The notes: generated from the letters alone by a model not told the origin. DNA of 64,000 bases from JAMLHH01 sp037189845 (GCA_037189845.1 JBBCIS010000003.1:310001-374000); one strand, 5' to 3'. Shown: positions 1 through 9,022, numbered from the stretch's first letter. Numbers and translations: made by a program.

Positions 1-125
1 TGCCACTCAGGAATATCAGAAGCATACCTATCTTTCAGAAAAATCACATAATCATTTACCTGATCTAAAAGATTTTCAGGAAGATCTTTAATGTTATTTT
101 CCAACTCTTTTATTGTGACTCCCAT
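1..125 (-). CDS. N-terminus of a small DUF2281/VapB-like protein (partial)
   Basis: An open frame starts at ATG 125 and runs off the left edge; 41 codons are visible. The translation begins MGVTIKELENNIKDLPENLL and continues with a pattern of leucines, acidic residues and VNDYVIFLKDRY. This resembles the short DUF2281 / antitoxin-like proteins that have a LPENLLxEVxDFIxFLK core and often precede a PIN or other toxin gene. It lies 54 bp downstream of the ABC ATPase gene on the same strand. The toxin, if any, would lie beyond the window, so a toxin-antitoxin role is inference only. Confidence 0.5.
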   Translation of the reverse strand, partial: MGVTIKELENNIKDLPENLLDQVNDYVIFLKDRYASDIPEW

Positions 126-179
126 CTGACATGCTTTTATTCAATATACAAATAATCCAGAAGATTAAATAACCAATCT

Positions 180-830
180 TTATAACCGTGTTCCGCGATG
201 AGATTTTTTGACATATTTATAATCAGGGAGATGCAGGACACCTCCTGTTACAAACGCGTACTCATGCTTTTGGTTCGAACCGATGATGACCAATCTGTCA
301 GATAAATTTTCAGCCAATAGATTTCTGTACCAAAGCACTGCATTCTCATCCAGATATGAAGTAGGCTCATCTAACAACAGAATTTTCGTATCACTCAGAA
401 TAGCCAGACTCAACTTTAATCTTTGCATCATTCCTGAAGAGAATTTGGAAATAGATTTATGTTTATGTTCCCTCAATCCAAGAATATCCATGAATTCCCC
501 GATAGATTTTACTTTCATTTTCTTAAATCTGAAATGGAATTCCAGCATTTCCTGCAATGTAAAATCGTCGATCAGATGTATATACGGAGCTGCATAAGCC
601 ACTTCTTCCGCCACCTGGATCTGTGATAAATCTTTATCTTCTTTTTTATAGAAAATCCTGCCTTCACTGACAGACAATCCCCCTGAGATAATTTTGAGCA
701 AAGTAGATTTTCCAGATCCGTTATGACCTGTCAAAGCATAAGAATAACCTGACTGAAACCGGAAATCAACATTTCTGAATATCCATTCCAACCCGTATCT
801 TTTTCCTATATCTGAAAGTTCTATTTCCAT
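180..830 (-). CDS. ABC transporter ATP-binding protein
   Basis: A 216-aa stand-alone nucleotide-binding domain. The Walker A motif GHNGSGKST is at residues 35-43, an ABC signature written FSSGMMQ (in place of LSGGQ) at about 130-136, and Walker B ILLLDEP at 150-156, followed by a D-loop SYLD. No permease or binding protein is adjacent, so the substrate is unknown. It follows lpxA on the same strand with a 64-bp gap and may belong to the same transcription unit. The length is near the minimum for an ABC ATPase of the CcmA-like single-domain kind. Its place behind lpxA suggests, but does not prove, an envelope role. Confidence 0.85.
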   Translation of the reverse strand: MEIELSDIGKRYGLEWIFRNVDFRFQSGYSYALTGHNGSGKSTLLKIISGGLSVSEGRIFYKKEDKDLSQIQVAEEVAYAAPYIHLIDDFTLQEMLEFHFRFKKMKVKSIGEFMDILGLREHKHKSISKFSSGMMQRLKLSLAILSDTKILLLDEPTSYLDENAVLWYRNLLAENLSDRLVIIGSNQKHEYAFVTGGVLHLPDYKYVKKSHRGTRL

Positions 831-894
831 TTTTCACTTGAAAAGGTCAGACAAACTTATGTATAACTTTAGAAAAACAGAGGCCCCTTCCATG

Positions 895-1665
895 CTAATT
901 TATCCCTCTGATAATCCCTCTTTCAGATTTTTTGACAAAGTCAATAATTTCATCACGGATATCGGATGCTTCAAAGTCTTCTACTATTTTTTCGATGGCC
1001 TGTGTTGTATTCAATCCGTTACTAAAGAGATATCTGTATATATCCTGTATCAAATGTATCTGTTCCAATGTAAAACTTCTACGTTTTAACCCTACAGAAT
1101 TAATTCCACCAAATACTGCCGGATCTTTTGCTGCTAAAACGTACGGTGGCACATCTTTTCTCAGCATAGTTCCTCCGGCCACAAAAGCATGCTTACCTAT
1201 CCGTAAAAACTGATGTGCAGCACACATTCCTCCAAAAATCACATAATCTTCTACGACTACGTGACCAGCCAGGTTGGTTGCGTTTGATAATACACAATGA
1301 TTTCCTATCACACAGTCGTGTGCGACATGTACATAAGCCATGATCAGATTATTAGTACCAATTCTGGTAGTACCGGCAGCTATTGTACCTCTGTTAATTG
1401 TGGCACACTCCCTGATCGTTGTATTATCACCTATTTCTACTGTGGAATATTCTCCTGCGAATTTCAAATCCTGCGGCTCAGCTCCGATGACTGCACCGGG
1501 AAAAATCCTGCAGTTTTTTCCTATTCGCGAACCCTTATATATGGTAACATTTGGTTCAATCCGTGTATTATCTCCGATAATAACATCTTCATCAATAAAG
1601 CTATATGCTCCGATTTGCACATTAGATCCAATCTGAGCCAGGGGGTGTATATAGTGATTGCTCAA
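895..1665 (-). CDS. lpxA: Acyl-ACP--UDP-N-acetylglucosamine O-acyltransferase
   Basis: 256 aa, the usual LpxA length. LpxA moves a 3-hydroxyacyl chain from acyl carrier protein to UDP-GlcNAc, the first lipid A step, in the cytoplasm. The first 190 residues are a run of hexapeptide repeats (for example SNVQIG, DVIIGD, SRIGKN, CVIGNH) that build a left-handed beta helix. The catalytic histidine is probably H116 in HVAHDC, and GGMCAAHQFLRIG matches the family. The C-terminal 65 residues are the helical cap. The ATG overlaps the lpxC/fabZ stop by 4 bp (1662-1665), which points to translational coupling in one operon. Confidence 0.96.
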   Translation of the reverse strand: MSNHYIHPLAQIGSNVQIGAYSFIDEDVIIGDNTRIEPNVTIYKGSRIGKNCRIFPGAVIGAEPQDLKFAGEYSTVEIGDNTTIRECATINRGTIAAGTTRIGTNNLIMAYVHVAHDCVIGNHCVLSNATNLAGHVVVEDYVIFGGMCAAHQFLRIGKHAFVAGGTMLRKDVPPYVLAAKDPAVFGGINSVGLKRRSFTLEQIHLIQDIYRYLFSNGLNTTQAIEKIVEDFEASDIRDEIIDFVKKSERGIIRGIN

Positions 1666-3053
1666 GGTTTAAAAATTTTAGCGGTCAGTTTTACTTCTGT
1701 CACTATCTGTTGACCAACATAAATGACACCTTTCATTTTACGGAAGCCTCTTTTCAGCTCTTCCACTAATTCCATTTTAATAATCATAGTATCCCCGGGT
1801 TCCACCGGAGCTCTGAATTTGCAATGCTCTACTTCTACAAGATATGTAAGAAATTCTTCCGGAGTTCCTTCTCTCATCAAAGCCAGAATACCTCCTGTCT
1901 GAGCCATAGCTTCTATTTGTAATACTCCCGGCATCACCGGCTTGTTAGGAAAATGACCTTCAAAAAACGGTTCATTGATGGTTACATTTTTAACCCCGAC
2001 GATGGTAGATTCTTTTAGCTCAACTATTTTGTCAACCAATAAAAAAGGATTTCTGTGAGGAATAATTTTCTTAATCGCTACCAGATCCATCACAGCCGGA
2101 GCATTGGGGTCGACAACAGGTATTTCTCTGAGCTTTTTTTGTTCCCGGATATATTTTTTGAGTCTTTTTGCAAAAGCGACATTTCCTGCATGACCAGGTT
2201 TTGTTGCAATAATTTTGCCTTTTATTCTTGTTCCTATTAAACCTAAATCTCCAACTATGTCGATCAGCTTATGTCTGGCCATTTCATTGTCATATCTCAG
2301 CTGTGCATGATTGACAATTCCTTTTTTGGGAATTGTATGCACATCCTGATTGAATAATTCTGCCAGATAATCGACTTTGGCTTCATCTATTTCTTTTTCT
2401 GCAATAACGATCGCACTATTCAGCTCACCACCTTTTATCAATCCCAGTTCAAAAAGTGACTCTACTTCATGAAGAAAACAAAAAGTTCTTGCAGAAGCAA
2501 AATCGTCAACAAATTCTGAGAGAGATCTCAATTGTGCATACTGTCTTCCTATGACTTCTGAATCAAAATCTATCATCACTGTGATGGCATACTCATCCGA
2601 AGGGATGGCTGTCATTTCCACATCTTTTTCGGGATCGTAGTATTGAAAAGTTTGATCCAGCACAAAATATTCCCGTTCTTCCTTTTGTTGTTGCAATCCT
2701 GCAGACTGTATCAATTCTATAAACGGTTGTGCACTTCCATCCAGAATAGGGATTTCCTGTCCATCCAGCTCTATACACAAATTATCTACTCCCAAAGCAA
2801 CTATCGCTGATATCAAATGTTCGACAGTAGCTACCCTATGCCCATGATACTCTAAAGTGGTTCCTCTGGACACATCTACTACCAGATCACAGTCTGCCTT
2901 GATGATCACATCTTCTTCCAGATCAATACGTCTGAATACAATTCCTATATTTTCTTTTGCCGGTGACAATGTCACATGTACATCTTCACCTGTATGCAAT
3001 CCTCTACCTGAAAAAGAAACCGGTTGAGCTATCGTATGCTGAAATTCAATCAT
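1662..3053 (-). CDS. lpxC/fabZ: Bifunctional UDP-3-O-acyl-GlcNAc deacetylase / 3-hydroxyacyl-ACP dehydratase
   Basis: 463 aa, a fusion typical of Bacteroidota. Residues 1 to about 305 are LpxC, the zinc deacetylase that commits the cell to lipid A. Visible zinc ligands are H79 (VEHLISA), H261 and D265 (HKLIDIVGD), with H288 in KPGHAGN as the likely general acid. Residues from about 320 to 463 are FabZ, with HRNPFLLVD at 333 and the active site FEGHFPNKPVMPGVLQIEAM carrying H367 and E381. FabZ dehydrates 3-hydroxyacyl-ACP, which competes for the acyl donor used by LpxA and LpxD, so the fusion ties both fluxes to one polypeptide. It shares one base with lpxD (TAATG) and 4 bp with lpxA. Confidence 0.97.
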   Translation of the reverse strand: MIEFQHTIAQPVSFSGRGLHTGEDVHVTLSPAKENIGIVFRRIDLEEDVIIKADCDLVVDVSRGTTLEYHGHRVATVEHLISAIVALGVDNLCIELDGQEIPILDGSAQPFIELIQSAGLQQQKEEREYFVLDQTFQYYDPEKDVEMTAIPSDEYAITVMIDFDSEVIGRQYAQLRSLSEFVDDFASARTFCFLHEVESLFELGLIKGGELNSAIVIAEKEIDEAKVDYLAELFNQDVHTIPKKGIVNHAQLRYDNEMARHKLIDIVGDLGLIGTRIKGKIIATKPGHAGNVAFAKRLKKYIREQKKLREIPVVDPNAPAVMDLVAIKKIIPHRNPFLLVDKIVELKESTIVGVKNVTINEPFFEGHFPNKPVMPGVLQIEAMAQTGGILALMREGTPEEFLTYLVEVEHCKFRAPVEPGDTMIIKMELVEELKRGFRKMKGVIYVGQQIVTEVKLTAKIFKP

Positions 3054-4081
3054 TATTTTCCCAAGTTCGTATTTTTTGATTTTATTTCTTCTTTCAGAAG
3101 CTTTATTTCCCGCTCAAGGCTTTTCAGAAACACCTGAGCACGATTGTAATCCATATACGGTTGCGCAGGAGTGCCTGTCATTGTCATACCTTCTTTCAAT
3201 ATTGATTTAGATATTCCTGATTGAGCATTTATTTTAACACCTGAAGCTGTTTTAAGGTGAGGAGCAAATCCTACCTGTCCGCCAATCATGTTATTTTCTC
3301 CTATCTGACAGCTGCCCGCAATACCTGACTGTGCAGCTATTACAGTATTGGAACCGATTTGTACGTTATGACCAATTTGTATCAGATTGTCCAGCTTTAC
3401 ACCTGTCTGGATAATCGTAGAGCCCAAAGTAGCTCTGTCTATACATACATTGGCTCCGATCTCTACATAATCTCCGATAACGACATTGCCCATTTGGGGA
3501 ATTTTCTGAAAAGTTCCGTCCGGCTTGGGCGCAAAACCAAATCCATCTGCGCCGATCACTGCACCTGCATGTATTGTACAGTAATTCCCGATGATTGTAT
3601 CATCCAGAATTTTCACTCCGGGATATAAAGTAACATTTTCCCCTATAGACACTCTATTACCTATATATACCTGGGGATAAATGACTGTATTATTTTTTAT
3701 CCTTGAATTTGCTCCTATGCATGTACCTGAACCGATTTGTAGATTTTCTCCCAAAATCACATCAGGTTCTGCATAATACTGATGAGATTGAAAATCGGGT
3801 TTCTTTTTTGGAAAAAACACCTCCACTACCCGTGCAAAAGCCAGATAAGGATCGTCTACTACTAACCAGACAAAAGGTAGAGCTGTATCCACCAATGCCT
3901 CAGAAGTCACAATAGCAGAAGCTTTACAATCAGAAAGCGTCTGTTGATACTTTACATGTTGTAAAAATGTAATTTCTCCTTGTTGCGCATACTCAATTCT
4001 ATTCGGAGCATTCAACAGCAAATCACCATCGCCAATTACTCTGGCGTCGATTATTCCGGATAATTCACTTACACTAATCAT
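3053..4081 (-). CDS. lpxD: UDP-3-O-(3-hydroxyacyl)glucosamine N-acyltransferase
   Basis: 342 aa from ATG 4081. LpxD adds the N-linked acyl chain to the deacetylated lipid A precursor. An N-terminal uridine-binding domain (about 1-100) precedes a long set of hexapeptide repeats; the catalytic histidine lies in IQIGHNVQIG, followed by AQSGIAGS, and the C-terminus is a charged helix (SLEREIKLLKEEIKSK). A start five codons upstream at 4096 is possible. I prefer 4081 because that ATG forms an ATGA overlap with the stop of the upstream HD gene (4078-4080), the arrangement also seen at the lpxC/lpxA junction. Confidence 0.95.
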   Translation of the reverse strand: MISVSELSGIIDARVIGDGDLLLNAPNRIEYAQQGEITFLQHVKYQQTLSDCKASAIVTSEALVDTALPFVWLVVDDPYLAFARVVEVFFPKKKPDFQSHQYYAEPDVILGENLQIGSGTCIGANSRIKNNTVIYPQVYIGNRVSIGENVTLYPGVKILDDTIIGNYCTIHAGAVIGADGFGFAPKPDGTFQKIPQMGNVVIGDYVEIGANVCIDRATLGSTIIQTGVKLDNLIQIGHNVQIGSNTVIAAQSGIAGSCQIGENNMIGGQVGFAPHLKTASGVKINAQSGISKSILKEGMTMTGTPAQPYMDYNRAQVFLKSLEREIKLLKEEIKSKNTNLGK

Positions 4082-5295
4082 AGAGCGGGATGACAAATAT
4101 AAGTTTTCATCATAGGATTTGATAATGATTTAATGGTTAATACTTCAGTCAGTTCAGCAAAGTCCTTCACTGATCCATCTTTCATCTTTATCAGGATACT
4201 GTCTCTTCCCGGTATATATGCATTATTGGCAACAGTTCCACTATTGAATAAATACTCATCATAACCATTTAATTCAGGATGTTTTGAGTAAAATATCTCT
4301 TTCAATCTATCTGACAATCCGGAATCCGGATCTGTATACTTTATTTTGAAAAGATGTCTGTCAATAAGGCATGCAGATAAATAAGATAATATTGGATCTT
4401 CATGGTTCATCCAGCTTTTCAATGCAAACAAAACATCAATATCATCCAACTTTACAAATTTTTCCAAATGAGTATTATCATTCAAAAATTCTTCCAGAGA
4501 GATCTCATTGGAAATGAAATATTCCATATTGGGAGATAAGAAAAAATTCTTCTTTCCTGCTTTCACCAGATCCTTGGCTCTCTGCAATACATTGATAAGC
4601 ATATGATCTGCCGCAATCGATGTTTTATGCAGATAGACCTGCCAATACATCAACCTTCTTGAAACTATAAATTTCTCTATGGAATAAATACCTTTTTCCT
4701 CAACAACCAGCATATCGTCATGAACATCCAGCATCTTGATGATGCGGTCATAACCTATAACACCTTCCGCAACTCCGGTATAAAAGCTGTCTCTGTTCAG
4801 ATAGTCCATTCTATCCGTATCCAACTGCCCCGAAACGAGCTGATGTAAGAAATGCTTATGATACGTTCCTTTGAAAATTTCTATTGCTTTCGTCAATCTC
4901 CCTTCATACTGTTCATTGAGGAGCTGAAAAATTTTTAGCGAAACTTCTTCATGGAGAACTCCTTTTAAGATAGTAGCTTCCAATGTATGAGAAAAAGGTC
5001 CATGACCTACATCATGAAGCAAAATAGCCAGAAGCGTCGCTTCTATTTCTATTTCAGTAATGTGGTGCCCTTTACTGAGTAATACATCTATAGCTTGCTG
5101 CATCAGATGCATAGCGCCTATTGCATGATGAAATCTGGTATGAGTTGCTCCCGGGTAAACCACTTCTGCCAGACCCATCTGCCGGATTCGTCTCAGTCTC
5201 TGAAAATAGGGATGCGACAGAATATCAAATATCAACTCCGTAGGGATGTTTACAAATCCATATACCGGATCATTAATAATTTTATACTTATTCAT
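4078..5295 (-). CDS. HD-domain phosphohydrolase (COG1078/SAMHD1-like)
   Basis: 405 aa. The metal-binding HD signature is clear: HH at residues 56-57 in THTRFHHAIG, H94-D95 in LLHDVGHGPFSH, and a downstream aspartate region in SGQLDTDRMDYLNRD. This arrangement matches the COG1078 family, related to dGTP triphosphohydrolases and SAMHD1; the true substrate (dNTP or another nucleotide) cannot be read from sequence. It is the first gene of the lpxD-lpxC/fabZ-lpxA operon and ends in an ATGA overlap with lpxD, so the two are probably translated together. A promoter-like TATATTTG stands just upstream (5307-5314), leaving a very short leader. Confidence 0.88.
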   Translation of the reverse strand: MNKYKIINDPVYGFVNIPTELIFDILSHPYFQRLRRIRQMGLAEVVYPGATHTRFHHAIGAMHLMQQAIDVLLSKGHHITEIEIEATLLAILLHDVGHGPFSHTLEATILKGVLHEEVSLKIFQLLNEQYEGRLTKAIEIFKGTYHKHFLHQLVSGQLDTDRMDYLNRDSFYTGVAEGVIGYDRIIKMLDVHDDMLVVEEKGIYSIEKFIVSRRLMYWQVYLHKTSIAADHMLINVLQRAKDLVKAGKKNFFLSPNMEYFISNEISLEEFLNDNTHLEKFVKLDDIDVLFALKSWMNHEDPILSYLSACLIDRHLFKIKYTDPDSGLSDRLKEIFYSKHPELNGYDEYLFNSGTVANNAYIPGRDSILIKMKDGSVKDFAELTEVLTIKSLSNPMMKTYICHPAL

Positions 5296-5306
5296 CGCTA
5301 TTCTAA

Positions 5307-5314
5307 CAAATATA
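5307..5314 (-). promoter_or_regulatory. Bacteroidota -7 promoter element before the HD-lpx operon
   Basis: On the minus strand this reads TATATTTG, an exact match to the phylum consensus TAnnTTTG. The expected start of transcription would fall around 5300-5302, giving a leader of only about five to seven bases before ATG 5295. No convincing -33 TTTG element was found at the usual spacing. Confidence 0.5.
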
Positions 5315-5444
5315 CCTTTTTAGACAAAATCTAAAGAAGATAGATGAAAAAGTTTCATACGTGGATATATCAAATTCTGATCTAATACAATGTTACTTGG
5401 CTAAAAAATTGATTTTTCGTATCATTGTTTACTAAAAGTATAAC

Positions 5445-7583
5445 ATGAGGATAATATTTACATTTTGTGCATTGCTGCTCAGCTATTCTATACTCCCCGC
5501 ACAAAATCAACTTCAACTCACTTTTAATCTTGACAGTACTGATCGTCAGGTAAATTTTGATGCTATGGGTGTAAACATGGAAAGAATGTTTTACCGCGTG
5601 CTTGATTCTGACGGAAAAATCCCTGATGAAATATTCGATGATCTGGTAAGCGCCGGAGACCTTATATACAGATGGCCAGGAGGTTCAACTGCTAATTTTT
5701 TTCATTTTAGAAATGGTACAGCTAAAGGATATGGATTGAGCAGAAAAGAGATGGTGCTGTTAGAGCAACTTGCAACCTGTAATATTCCTGATGATGGTTC
5801 AGACAATTGTATGTCATTTGATGTTTCAGCCAAAAGAAATCACTTGTATGATTTATTAGACTATTCCGATGCGTATTATGAAAGAACCGGGAAAAAGAAA
5901 AAAATCTTATGGCTACCTAATATTCTGACCTTTTTTCTGGTCAATAAAGAAGAAATCACCAGGTTAAATGCTGCCAATTCTCTGGAAGAAGCAAGACAAA
6001 TGGCTGAAAATGGTGAAATATCTATGGAGTTTTATGAAAAGCTGAAAGACAATATCGATGTTTACGAAATCCTGGATAATCATCCTACCATCAACTTATT
6101 GGGAATAGAATACGGCAATGAGTTTTATTTTCATATTCCAGTGACCAATCTCAGATACAACTATTACAATAATAGAAACATCTGGAACAACGAAAGTCAG
6201 GAATCTAAAAAAATAAAAGAAGATAGTCTAAGACTAGGCATCCATCAATGTGCAACATTAATCAGATTTTTCAACAAAGTTATCTTATCTAAAAATCCAA
6301 ACCTGGAGACGGCTTTCCCGATTGTAACAATACCTGCAAACGGCGACCAACCTCCGGTAAACCTGATTTGGAATACAGCTGTGAGAGATTCTATCTTACC
6401 ACTTGTAGATGGCGTAATACACCATTTTTATTTCAGAGAAACTTACTGGCTAAGGCTGGATCCGAAAACTTCAGAAGATAATAATGCAGTTGCCAGTGGT
6501 TATCTGAACGAAATCAAAAAACTTTCTGATCAGTTTTTACATGACCGAATACCGAAGGTGGATCAACAATATGATAGTTTCTTCAATCTTACACCCACCG
6601 GAAAAAAGCTATGGATAACAGAGTTCAATACCAGTAAGATTCCTGGTGACGGATTTTTCTCTGAATGGCAGAACACTTTCTTCCATGCGTCGTTTCAGTT
6701 TGAAGCTTTTATTTCTTTTATAGATAATGCTCATAATACTGACATAGTAAAATATGCATTCCCTCACTTATGGGCTTCTCACTATAACGACTATGACTAC
6801 GGATGTTATGCAGTACAAATAGATCCAAACGGGACTTATAAAAAAATAAAAAGGACCACTTTCAGCACCTATGAATTACTTGGGTCACTGATGAACAGGA
6901 ATTTGAAGAAAATAAAATTTGAAGCCACTAATACAAAAAAATATAACAGAGCGAACTTGTATACTCAGGCATACTTTGAGCCTTCAGACGGCACTGATCA
7001 AAATGAAATCGGTAAAATATACTTTGTTTTCTCCAACAAATCCCGTGAAGAGATAAAGATCAATCCCAATAATGATTTTATCATACAAAGCACCTCTGTA
7101 AATCCTTTGAAATATCAGAATGGATTTTCTAAATGGTTCAGTGCTCCTAATATTTACTCCAGCAATGGTTTTACTGTGAATGATAAAAGCAATGAAACTC
7201 AGATAAACGTTGTTACTGAAGATAATTTAGATATTGATCCTGCTCAAGACATTATAATTCCGAAATATGCAGCTGGCTATATAGCATTTCCAATTTACAA
7301 AGAGGGTGTAGCAACTTCTATAAAGGATGTTAAAAAACAATCTCTGAATATTTATCCTAATCCATCTAAATCAAACATTAGCATTACTGCTAATCAGGAT
7401 ATCAACTGGAGAAAAGGAAATTTCTTTGTTACTGACGCATCGGGAAAAATTTCCACTGTGAAAGTTGAAGAAAGAAACAGTAACATACTTAGACTGAATA
7501 TCAGCGAATTACCTGCCGGAGTTTATCAGTTTGTCTATTATTATGACAACTCTCAGTATACAACTCCTTTTGTAGTTCAATAA
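5445..7583 (+). CDS. T9SS-secreted clan GH-A-like glycoside hydrolase
   Basis: 712 aa. An N-terminal signal peptide (about residues 1-19, ending LPAQ) is followed by a TIM-barrel-like catalytic region. IYRWPGGSTANFFHF near residue 70 resembles the first strands of GH51/GH79/GH39-like enzymes. GIEYGNEFYF places a possible acid/base Glu at residue 226, and LWITEFNTS a possible nucleophile Glu at residue 393, the spacing and GNE/TEF style of clan GH-A. A beta-rich linker follows, then a type A T9SS sorting domain from about residue 630 with NIYPNPSKS. The protein should be exported across the outer membrane. The substrate is not recognisable. It is transcribed alone and convergently with the next gene. 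Confidence 0.75.
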   Translation: MRIIFTFCALLLSYSILPAQNQLQLTFNLDSTDRQVNFDAMGVNMERMFYRVLDSDGKIPDEIFDDLVSAGDLIYRWPGGSTANFFHFRNGTAKGYGLSRKEMVLLEQLATCNIPDDGSDNCMSFDVSAKRNHLYDLLDYSDAYYERTGKKKKILWLPNILTFFLVNKEEITRLNAANSLEEARQMAENGEISMEFYEKLKDNIDVYEILDNHPTINLLGIEYGNEFYFHIPVTNLRYNYYNNRNIWNNESQESKKIKEDSLRLGIHQCATLIRFFNKVILSKNPNLETAFPIVTIPANGDQPPVNLIWNTAVRDSILPLVDGVIHHFYFRETYWLRLDPKTSEDNNAVASGYLNEIKKLSDQFLHDRIPKVDQQYDSFFNLTPTGKKLWITEFNTSKIPGDGFFSEWQNTFFHASFQFEAFISFIDNAHNTDIVKYAFPHLWASHYNDYDYGCYAVQIDPNGTYKKIKRTTFSTYELLGSLMNRNLKKIKFEATNTKKYNRANLYTQAYFEPSDGTDQNEIGKIYFVFSNKSREEIKINPNNDFIIQSTSVNPLKYQNGFSKWFSAPNIYSSNGFTVNDKSNETQINVVTEDNLDIDPAQDIIIPKYAAGYIAFPIYKEGVATSIKDVKKQSLNIYPNPSKSNISITANQDINWRKGNFFVTDASGKISTVKVEERNSNILRLNISELPAGVYQFVYYYDNSQYTTPFVVQ

Positions 7584-7596
7584 CAATTATACACTC

Positions 7597-7624
7597 AAAT
7601 AGGCTTAGAATACTAGGCCTATTT
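7597..7624. terminator. Bidirectional terminator between convergent genes
   Basis: Inverted repeat AAATAGGC (7597-7604) and GCCTATTT (7617-7624) with a 12-base loop, lying between the T9SS glycosidase-like gene (ends 7583) and the outer-membrane protein gene whose stop codon it overlaps. It is AT-flanked on both sides, so it could serve both directions. Confidence 0.6.
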
Positions 7625-8360
7625 TGTTTTCAAAAGAATGTGTCACTTTTGAAATTCCTGCTGCCGGAAACGTATCAAAGTTCAACTTATACACCATTCC
7701 CAAAACTAATCTTCTGGAAATCTTTGCCCTGAATTCACTGACATGAGCAATACGATAATCTTTCCAGTCTGTTATTTTAGGTTGATAATAAGTCGTCGAA
7801 ATCAGAGAAATGATATCTGTAGGAAAAACACTAAAGGATAAATACGTACTTTTCCTGTGCTCATTCAGTGACAACTTGTTATTATCAAGATCCAATTCTT
7901 TGGAATGCTCAAACATGTACAATGTTCCCAGATAAATTGCTGCCTTTTCTTTTTCCATTAATTTAAATCTCGGACCTGTACCATTCAGCAACCTCAAATT
8001 AATGCGGGTAATTTTATTGAATTGCACCTGAGAAAAGACTTCCCACCTCAACCATGCCGGCTTCAGTTTTCTATTATAGCGCAAATGCAAATATCCGTTA
8101 TGTGTGAACGTTTTACCCCTTGCACCTGACCAATTGTACTCTCCCAGAGCAAGATATAAATCTTTCTGAGTTTTATACTGTATCCTTGTATCAGAATTAG
8201 AGGTAAAAACATTTCCTACTTCTTTTACAAATTTAAAACCGGTATTCACCTCACCGTACCAACCAACAGTATCAGTTTTCACTCTTCTGCCTTCCACATT
8301 TGTTACCTGCGCCTGTACAATGCCAACGCCCGTAAGTATCAGAAACAAAATCAATCTCAT
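7605..8360 (-). CDS. Outer-membrane beta-barrel-like protein (DUF481-like)
   Basis: 251 aa with a signal peptide (MRLILFLILTGVGIVQAQ). The mature part alternates polar and hydrophobic residues as in a beta barrel, for example YLHLRYNRKLKPAWLRWEVF and INLRLLNGTGPRFKLM, and ends in F (NKIGLVF), the usual last residue of an outer-membrane barrel. The motif series RWEVFxQxQFNKITRxxLRxLxGxGPRF resembles DUF481 (YdiY-like) proteins, whose role is not firmly known. It overlaps yggS by 4 bp (8357-8360), so the two are probably co-transcribed. Confidence 0.7.
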   Translation of the reverse strand: MRLILFLILTGVGIVQAQVTNVEGRRVKTDTVGWYGEVNTGFKFVKEVGNVFTSNSDTRIQYKTQKDLYLALGEYNWSGARGKTFTHNGYLHLRYNRKLKPAWLRWEVFSQVQFNKITRINLRLLNGTGPRFKLMEKEKAAIYLGTLYMFEHSKELDLDNNKLSLNEHRKSTYLSFSVFPTDIISLISTTYYQPKITDWKDYRIAHVSEFRAKISRRLVLGMVYKLNFDTFPAAGISKVTHSFENKIGLVF

Positions 8361-9016
8361 GAGTAATTTCTTTTACCAAAAATCAGACTTCCCACTCTCA
8401 CCAATGTGCTACCTTCTTCCAATGCGATTTCATAATCACCGGACATACCCATAGATAATGTATTAAAATCTTTATCTTTTAATTGATTGCTGACTTTATC
8501 AAACATCCTTTTCAAACCTCTGAACTCACTTCTGACCAAATCCATATCATCAGAAAAAGATGCCATCCCCATCAATCCTCTGCATCTGATATGAGAGAAT
8601 TGCTGCAAGGCTATTTTTTGTATCAACATATCTAATTCCTGCTCATTCAGGCCAAACTTCGTTTCTTCCTGAGCTACGTGCACCTGCAAAAGTATATCTA
8701 CTTTCCTGTCAAATCTTTTAGCATGCTTTTGAATTTCAACCAGCAATTTTTCAGAATCTACAGAATGAATCATAGAAATGAAGGGTACTATCAATTTCAC
8801 TTTATTCGTTTGCAGATGCCCTATCATGTGCCATTGTATATCATCCGGCAAAAGATCCTTCTTCTCTAAAATTTCCTGCACCTTATTTTCCCCGAACTCT
8901 CTCTGACCTGCATCATACACCTCTTTTATCCTTTCTGCAGGATAAGTTTTGCTGACTACGAGCAATTGAGCATTATGTTCTCCTGTTAACTTTGTAATTT
9001 TATTCAATACATCCAT
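8357..9016 (-). CDS. yggS: YggS-family pyridoxal phosphate homeostasis protein
   Basis: 219 aa. The PLP-binding lysine is K23 in VVSKTYP; GENKVQEI, WHMIGHLQTNK, VHSVDSEKL, LMGMASFSDD and LSMGMSGDYEIA follow in the family order, ending with RVGSLIFGKR. Members are single-domain fold type III PLP proteins without a known reaction that keep free PLP in balance. The start fits the family N-terminus. It is divergent from the DUF4296 lipoprotein gene with only six bases between the start codons. A TATATTTG element at 9046-9053, inside the neighbour's coding region, is the likely promoter. Confidence 0.93.
   Translation of the reverse strand: MDVLNKITKLTGEHNAQLLVVSKTYPAERIKEVYDAGQREFGENKVQEILEKKDLLPDDIQWHMIGHLQTNKVKLIVPFISMIHSVDSEKLLVEIQKHAKRFDRKVDILLQVHVAQEETKFGLNEQELDMLIQKIALQQFSHIRCRGLMGMASFSDDMDLVRSEFRGLKRMFDKVSNQLKDKDFNTLSMGMSGDYEIALEEGSTLVRVGSLIFGKRNYS
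8987..8994 (+). promoter_or_regulatory. -7 promoter element for the DUF4296 gene, inside yggS
   Basis: Reads TAACTTTG, an exact TAnnTTTG match, 28 bases before ATG 9023. The start of transcription would be near 8999-9002, within the first codons of yggS on the opposite strand. Confidence 0.5.
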
Positions 9017-9022
9017 CTTGAC

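Noticed and set aside
1662..3053. LpxC-FabZ fusion as a novelty
   Set aside because: The fusion is widespread in Bacteroidota and chlamydia-like relatives do not matter here; it supports the taxonomic call but is not new.
4078..5295. HD domain as a Cas3-type nuclease or toxin
   Set aside because: The motif order and length match COG1078 nucleotide hydrolases, there is no helicase or CRISPR gene, and the gene is joined to the lpx operon.
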